A DNA stretch of 64,000 bases, taken from positions 168,917 through 232,916 of the forward strand of contig JBKECY010000050.1 of the NCBI GenBank assembly GCA_047975025.1. Reading direction: 5' to 3'. How positions within the stretch are numbered: position 1 is the first letter of the stretch; each line of letters starts with the position of its first letter. Shown one piece after another: positions 60,060-64,000 of the stretch. Origin of the DNA: JBKECY01 sp047975025 (GTDB taxonomy: Bacteria; Bacillota; Clostridia; Lachnospirales; Lachnospiraceae). Below the pieces are notes generated by a model. That model ran no database searches. It saw only the letters and a program-made list of their open reading frames with translations, and was not told where the DNA came from. The position numbers and the translations under genes are program-made.

Positions 60060-60691
60060 GATACTTAACCATAGCCCTGGGTAAGGGGCGACTTGCCAGG
60101 ACAGCCCTGGAACTGTTTGAACAGATTGGTATTACCTGTGAGGAAATGAAAGACAAGGAATCGCGCAAGCTGATTTTTGTCAATGAAGAACTAAAGCTTA
60201 AGTTCTTTCTCGCCAAGGTGCCGGATGTGCCGACCTATGTAGAGTATGGGGCAGCCGATATCGGTGTAGTGGGCAGTGATACGATCCTCGAGGAAGGGCG
60301 CAAGCTCTACGACGTATTGGATCTGGGCTTCGGAGTCTGCCGTATGTGCGTCTGCGGACCGGAGTCAGCGAGAACGCTGCTCGAACACAACCAGCTGATC
60401 CGGGTAGCCTCCAAATACCCGCATATCGCTAAGGACTATTTCTATAATAAAAAACACCAGACGGTGGAAATCATCAAGCTGAACGGCTCTGTAGAACTGG
60501 CACCGATTGTCGGGCTCTCAGAAGTTATTGTCGATATTGTGGAGACGGGAGCGACCTTAAAAGAAAACGGACTTGGTGTCTTAGAAGAAATCTGTCCGCT
60601 GTCCGCCCATATGGTGGTCAATCAGGTGAGCATGAAGATGGAAGAAGCCCGCATTAGAGATATCATCAACCGTATCAAGGAGAAACTGTAA
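60056..60691 (+). CDS. hisG: ATP phosphoribosyltransferase, short form
   Basis: The first enzyme of histidine synthesis. 211 residues is the short form, lacking the C-terminal histidine-sensing domain, consistent with the adjacent hisZ. It has A-L-G-K-G-R-L-A at the start and V-D-I-V-E-T-G-A-T-L-K-E-N as the PRPP-binding segment. Located in the cytoplasm with HisZ. Confidence 0.95.
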   Translation: MRYLTIALGKGRLARTALELFEQIGITCEEMKDKESRKLIFVNEELKLKFFLAKVPDVPTYVEYGAADIGVVGSDTILEEGRKLYDVLDLGFGVCRMCVCGPESARTLLEHNQLIRVASKYPHIAKDYFYNKKHQTVEIIKLNGSVELAPIVGLSEVIVDIVETGATLKENGLGVLEEICPLSAHMVVNQVSMKMEEARIRDIINRIKEKL

Positions 60692-60710
60692 GCTCCGAAA
60701 GGAAGATTGT

Positions 60711-62030
60711 ATGAGAATAATTGAACTGACTACGACAACCCGAGAGAACATACTGGAAGATTTGCTGCACAGAAGTACAGTCGATTACGGTAATTATGAA
60801 ACCATCGTTGCTGAGATCCTGTCAGCCGTCAAGACGAAGGGAGACGAAGCACTCTTCGCCTATACGCAGGAATTTGATCACGTAACGTTACGCAGTGACA
60901 CCGTACAGGTCACGCAGGCAGAAATCGACGAAGCCTATACGAAGGTGCCCCCTTCCCTGGTGGCAGTCATTCAGAAGGCGCTGGTCAATATCCGCAAATT
61001 TCATGAAAAACAGCGTCAGAACAGTTGGTTTACCACAGAAGAGAACGGAACGTTCCTGGGACAGAAGGTAACCCCGCTTTCCAGAGTCGGTGTCTACGTA
61101 CCCGGCGGCAAAGCGGTCTATCCCTCCTCTGTCCTGATGAATATTGTACCCGCTAAAGTTGCCGGTGTGGAACAGATCATCATGACCACACCGCCGGACA
61201 GAGAGGGCAAAGTCAATCCGGCAACATTAGTTGCTGCTGCTGAGGCAGGGATTGATGCCATCTACAAGGTAGGAGGCGCACAGGCTATCGCAGCGCTGGC
61301 TTATGGAACCAGCTCCATACCGAAGGTAAGCAAGATCGTAGGCCCGGGAAATATCTTTGTGGCGCTGGCCAAGAAAGCGGTCTATGGTCATGTAGGGATT
61401 GATTCCATTGCAGGCCCCAGCGAGATTCTGGTGCTTGCCGATGCACAGGCCAATCCGCGGTTTGTCGCTGCCGACCTGCTCTCACAGGCAGAACATGATG
61501 AGATGGCATCGGCAGTGCTCGTCACCACGAGCCGTACATTGGCAGAAGCGGTAGACCGGGAAGTACAGGCGTTTACTGCATCACTTTCCAGAAAAGACAT
61601 CATTCAAAAGTCGCTGGACCGCTTCGGGTATATCCTGGTTGCAGAGACGACAGAAGATGCCATCCATACGGCGAACGAAATCGCTTCGGAGCATCTGGAA
61701 ATTATGATGGAGAATCCGTTTGAAGTCATGACGAAGATCAAGAATGCCGGAGCAATCTTTATCGGTCCTTATAGCAGCGAGCCGCTCGGAGATTATTTCG
61801 CCGGTCCGAATCACGTATTGCCGACCAACGGAACCGCGAAATTCTTTTCTGCATTAAGCGTTGACGATTTTGTGAAAAAATCAAGCGTTGTATATTATTC
61901 CAGAGAAGCACTCCAGGAAATCCATGAAGATATTATTGCATTTGCCAGTGCGGAACAGCTGACGGCACATGCGAACTCAGTGGCAGTACGTTTTGAATCG
62001 GAGGAAGAAGATGAGCAGACCAACGGATAG
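60711..62030 (+). CDS. hisD: Histidinol dehydrogenase
   Basis: The last two oxidation steps to histidine; a zinc enzyme of 439 residues. R-V-G-V-Y-V-P-G-G-K, I-A-G-P-S-E-I-L-V-L-A-D (NAD region), Q-A-E-H-D-E-M-A (catalytic Glu/His), G-D-Y-F-A-G-P-N-H-V-L-P are all present. RBS GAAAGGA. hisB starts 20 bp before its stop. Confidence 0.96.
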   Translation: MRIIELTTTTRENILEDLLHRSTVDYGNYETIVAEILSAVKTKGDEALFAYTQEFDHVTLRSDTVQVTQAEIDEAYTKVPPSLVAVIQKALVNIRKFHEKQRQNSWFTTEENGTFLGQKVTPLSRVGVYVPGGKAVYPSSVLMNIVPAKVAGVEQIIMTTPPDREGKVNPATLVAAAEAGIDAIYKVGGAQAIAALAYGTSSIPKVSKIVGPGNIFVALAKKAVYGHVGIDSIAGPSEILVLADAQANPRFVAADLLSQAEHDEMASAVLVTTSRTLAEAVDREVQAFTASLSRKDIIQKSLDRFGYILVAETTEDAIHTANEIASEHLEIMMENPFEVMTKIKNAGAIFIGPYSSEPLGDYFAGPNHVLPTNGTAKFFSALSVDDFVKKSSVVYYSREALQEIHEDIIAFASAEQLTAHANSVAVRFESEEEDEQTNG

Positions 62031-62610
62031 AATTGCTAAAGTACAGCGCAATACGAAGGAGACCAAAATCTCCCTGGAACTAAACCTAGATGGCAGTGGA
62101 AAGACCAATATTGCCTCTGGCATTGGTTTTTTCGATCATATGCTTGACGGCTTTGCACGTCATGGGTTCTTCGACCTGTATCTGAAGGTAGAAGGGGATC
62201 TGCATGTGGACGATCATCATAGTGTGGAGGATACAGGCATTGTGCTGGGGACAGCCATTCGCGAGGCGGCAGGCGACAAAAAGGGAATTCGCCGTTACGG
62301 GAGTACGATCCTGCCGATGGACGAAGCCCTCGTATTAAATGCCGTAGATTTGTCGGGCCGTCCGTATTATGTGTCCGATGCTGTCTTTAGCTGTGCCAGT
62401 CTGGGCTCGCTTGACCCGCAGACAATCAGTGAATTCTTCTATGCTGTTTCGTATGCGGCGGCTATGAATCTGCATTTTAAAGTGTTGACCGGCAGAAATG
62501 AGCATCATATAGCAGAAGCCATGTTCAAAAGTTTTGCAAAATCACTTGATGAAGCGACATCGTATGATCCGCGTATTACGGATGTACTGTCCACAAAAGG
62601 CACATTATAA
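62011..62610 (+). CDS. hisB: Imidazoleglycerol-phosphate dehydratase
   Basis: A 199-residue monofunctional IGPD without the HisB-N phosphatase domain. G-I-G-F-F-D-H-M-L-D, D-D-H-H-S-V-E-D-T (Mn-binding) and G-R-N-E-H-H-I-A-E-A-M-F are the conserved metal-site motifs. ATG 62011 follows GGAGGAAG inside the end of hisD. Histidinol-phosphate phosphatase must therefore be encoded elsewhere. Confidence 0.96.
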   Translation: MSRPTDRIAKVQRNTKETKISLELNLDGSGKTNIASGIGFFDHMLDGFARHGFFDLYLKVEGDLHVDDHHSVEDTGIVLGTAIREAAGDKKGIRRYGSTILPMDEALVLNAVDLSGRPYYVSDAVFSCASLGSLDPQTISEFFYAVSYAAAMNLHFKVLTGRNEHHIAEAMFKSFAKSLDEATSYDPRITDVLSTKGTL

Positions 62611-62625
62611 GGGAGAAGTATACAA

Positions 62626-63918
62626 ATGGAAGTCGAAAATAATGTAAAGCAAATTGTTCCCTGTATCTATCTGTACAATGGACATACAGTCACTGGCTGG
62701 GGACAGAACACCATTTTCTTTGAGGGAACCCTGGAAGAACTGGGCAGAACGTATCGTGACAAAGGAGCTGACAGCCTGCTGATCTTTGATTTTTCGGGCA
62801 GTGAAGCAGAGCATGAAAATGCGATAGAAAATATCAAAAACATTTGCAGCGTCTGCGAAATGCCGGTCACTGTGGCAGGTAATATCAACCGCGTGGAAGA
62901 TGTCAAGAAACTGCTGTATGCAGGCGCGTCTGCCGTCGCCTTGAATTTCTCCAAAGAGAGCAATAGAAAAATGTTAGAAGAGGTATCCAAGCGGTTTGGC
63001 CAGCAGAAAATTGCTGTCTGTATCTCTAACGAGAAGGAATATCTGGAAGAAAAAGAGCTGATTGATACCTATGCCGGGTGTCTGCTTTCTCTGGATGAAA
63101 TCTCGGATGAGTTTCTGGAGGCGGTGCGCCTGCCAATCCTGCTGCATACGGAAAAAGGGCGCAGTGAGTTAATTACACTTCTGAAAAAATCCCCGGTTCG
63201 CGGAGTCAGCGGTCAATACGTCAGTGCACTGAGCCTGGATATCCATGACTTCAAGCAGGAGTGCAAGTCCGAGGGGATTGCGGTACAGCTCATGGAAAGC
63301 ACGGTTGCCTGGAGTGAGTTCAAGCTGAATGAGCAGCAGATGGTGCCGGTCATTGTTCAAGATTACAAGACCAATGAAGTTCTGATGCTGGCTTATATGA
63401 ATGAAGAGGCGTTCTATACAACGCTGAAGCTGGGTAAAATGACCTACTGGAGCCGCAGCCGCAACGAGCTGTGGACCAAAGGAGATACCTCGGGGCATTT
63501 CCAATATCTCAAGGAGCTCTCGTTGGATTGCGATAATGATACCTTGCTTGCCAAAGTTGCGCAGACAGGGGCTGCCTGCCATACGGGACATTACAGCTGC
63601 TTCTTCCAGCAGCTTGTTGAAAAAGATTCCAAAGCCACGAATCCGCTTCTGGTATTCCAAAACGTCTTGGATGTGATACTGGATCGCAAGGAACATCCCA
63701 AGGAAGGCTCCTATACGAACTATCTGTTTGATAAAGGGATTGATAAAATCCTTAAGAAAGTGGGAGAAGAAGCAACCGAAATCATCATTGCGGCCAAGAA
63801 TCCTAACCCGGAAGAAATCAAATATGAAATTTCAGATTTCCTCTACCATATGATGGTGCTGATGGCTGAGAAGCAGGTGAGCTGGGAAGAAATTACGGAG
63901 GAACTGGCGAGACGTTAA
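62626..63918 (+). CDS. hisIE: HisIE with N-terminal degenerate HisF-like domain
   Basis: A 430-residue fusion. Residues ~1-215 look like a HisA/HisF barrel (V-P-C-I-Y, then D-K-G-A-D-S-L-L-I-F-D, V-T-V-A-G-N-I), but the catalytic Asp of the I-P-C-L-D motif is Tyr and the second Asp (V-V-A-I-D in HisF) is Ser, so it is probably not active. Residues ~220-330 are phosphoribosyl-AMP cyclohydrolase HisI (W-S-R-S-R-N-E-L-W-T-K-G-D-T-S-G and C-H-T-G-H-Y-S-C). Residues ~335-430 are phosphoribosyl-ATP pyrophosphatase HisE (K-V-G-E-E-A-T-E). RBS GGGAGAAG. Last gene of this operon segment. Confidence 0.88.
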   Translation: MEVENNVKQIVPCIYLYNGHTVTGWGQNTIFFEGTLEELGRTYRDKGADSLLIFDFSGSEAEHENAIENIKNICSVCEMPVTVAGNINRVEDVKKLLYAGASAVALNFSKESNRKMLEEVSKRFGQQKIAVCISNEKEYLEEKELIDTYAGCLLSLDEISDEFLEAVRLPILLHTEKGRSELITLLKKSPVRGVSGQYVSALSLDIHDFKQECKSEGIAVQLMESTVAWSEFKLNEQQMVPVIVQDYKTNEVLMLAYMNEEAFYTTLKLGKMTYWSRSRNELWTKGDTSGHFQYLKELSLDCDNDTLLAKVAQTGAACHTGHYSCFFQQLVEKDSKATNPLLVFQNVLDVILDRKEHPKEGSYTNYLFDKGIDKILKKVGEEATEIIIAAKNPNPEEIKYEISDFLYHMMVLMAEKQVSWEEITEELARR

Positions 63919-63943
63919 AATAATAGAATAGAGCAGGTAAGTG

Positions 63944-63996
63944 AGCACATTGCGGCGGGAGTAAGGCGATATTCCTGGCTGGGGTGTGCTTTTTTT
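63944..63996 (+). terminator. Terminator of the histidine operon segment
   Basis: AGCACA (63944-63949) pairs with TGTGCT (63985-63990) around a long loop, followed by TTTTTT. It indicates that hisIE is the last gene of this transcript. Confidence 0.65.
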
Positions 63997-64000
63997 GTGT

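Overview
The window looks like part of a chromosome of a spore-forming Firmicute of class Clostridia, most likely Lachnospiraceae. The grounds are YesM/YesN-type two-component systems beside a sugar locus, a GerW (YtfJ) sporulation protein, ScpA/ScpB, the Asp23–FakA–RecG block, a four-domain S1 protein directly after IspH, RecU, ZapA, and AGGAGG-type ribosome binding sites throughout. Most genes are on the + strand. The minus-strand blocks are 5619-8166, 30084-32932 and 46731-46916. I saw no tRNA, rRNA, insertion sequence, prophage, integrase or CRISPR array, and no gene-free stretch exceeds 300 bases.

Layout. 1-16910 is a carbohydrate locus: the end of a sugar-binding protein, a first two-component system (582-3128), an SGNH hydrolase, a uroporphyrinogen-decarboxylase-like (URO-D) protein, a divergent second two-component system (5619-8166), a GH31 glycosidase, a second URO-D-like protein, an ABC importer without its ATPase, and xylulokinase. 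A xyloside or xylose-containing oligosaccharide is the likely substrate. 17152-19048 holds a LytTR regulator, a LiaF-like membrane protein and a cytidylate-kinase-like protein. 19229-23388 is probably metal-linked: DUF3793 protein, flavodoxin, a small membrane-associated protein, a P-type ATPase and a short Fur-family regulator. The DUF3793 and Fur-like genes carry the same 16-bp inverted repeat as the DUF2325 gene at 5253. 23564-30077 has rpsU, cardiolipin synthase, an ABC exporter, a metallophosphoesterase, scpAB and a phospholipase-C-like protein. 30084-32932 is a metal-efflux ATPase with a His-rich repeat array plus its ArsR regulator.

33133-39034 has a glycosyltransferase, an HTH-less RpiR-type SIS protein, a flavoprotein, cmk, ispH and S1. 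39151-46675 covers ruvAB, zapA, a SEDS/PBP pair and the DUF2953–gerW pair, with rpmB opposite. 47076-51227 is asp23, fakA and recG. 51379-58857 has mgsA, rsmD, coaD, pepD, a small alarmone synthetase, a HAD phosphatase, a pseudouridine synthase, lepB and recU. 58944-63918 is a partial histidine operon (hisZ-hisG-hisD-hisB-hisIE) ending in a terminator; hisC, hisH, hisA and hisF are not here.

The parts most worth following are: (1) the shared GTTAG(C/T)-N4-(G/A)CTAA(C/T) operator at three promoters, two of which have a hairpin leader between two operator copies; (2) the sugar locus with two URO-D-like proteins lacking the zinc ligands of MtaA-type methyltransferases; (3) a degenerate HisF-like domain fused to HisIE; (4) the His-rich tandem repeat of the efflux ATPase; (5) an RpiR-family protein that has lost its DNA-binding domain.
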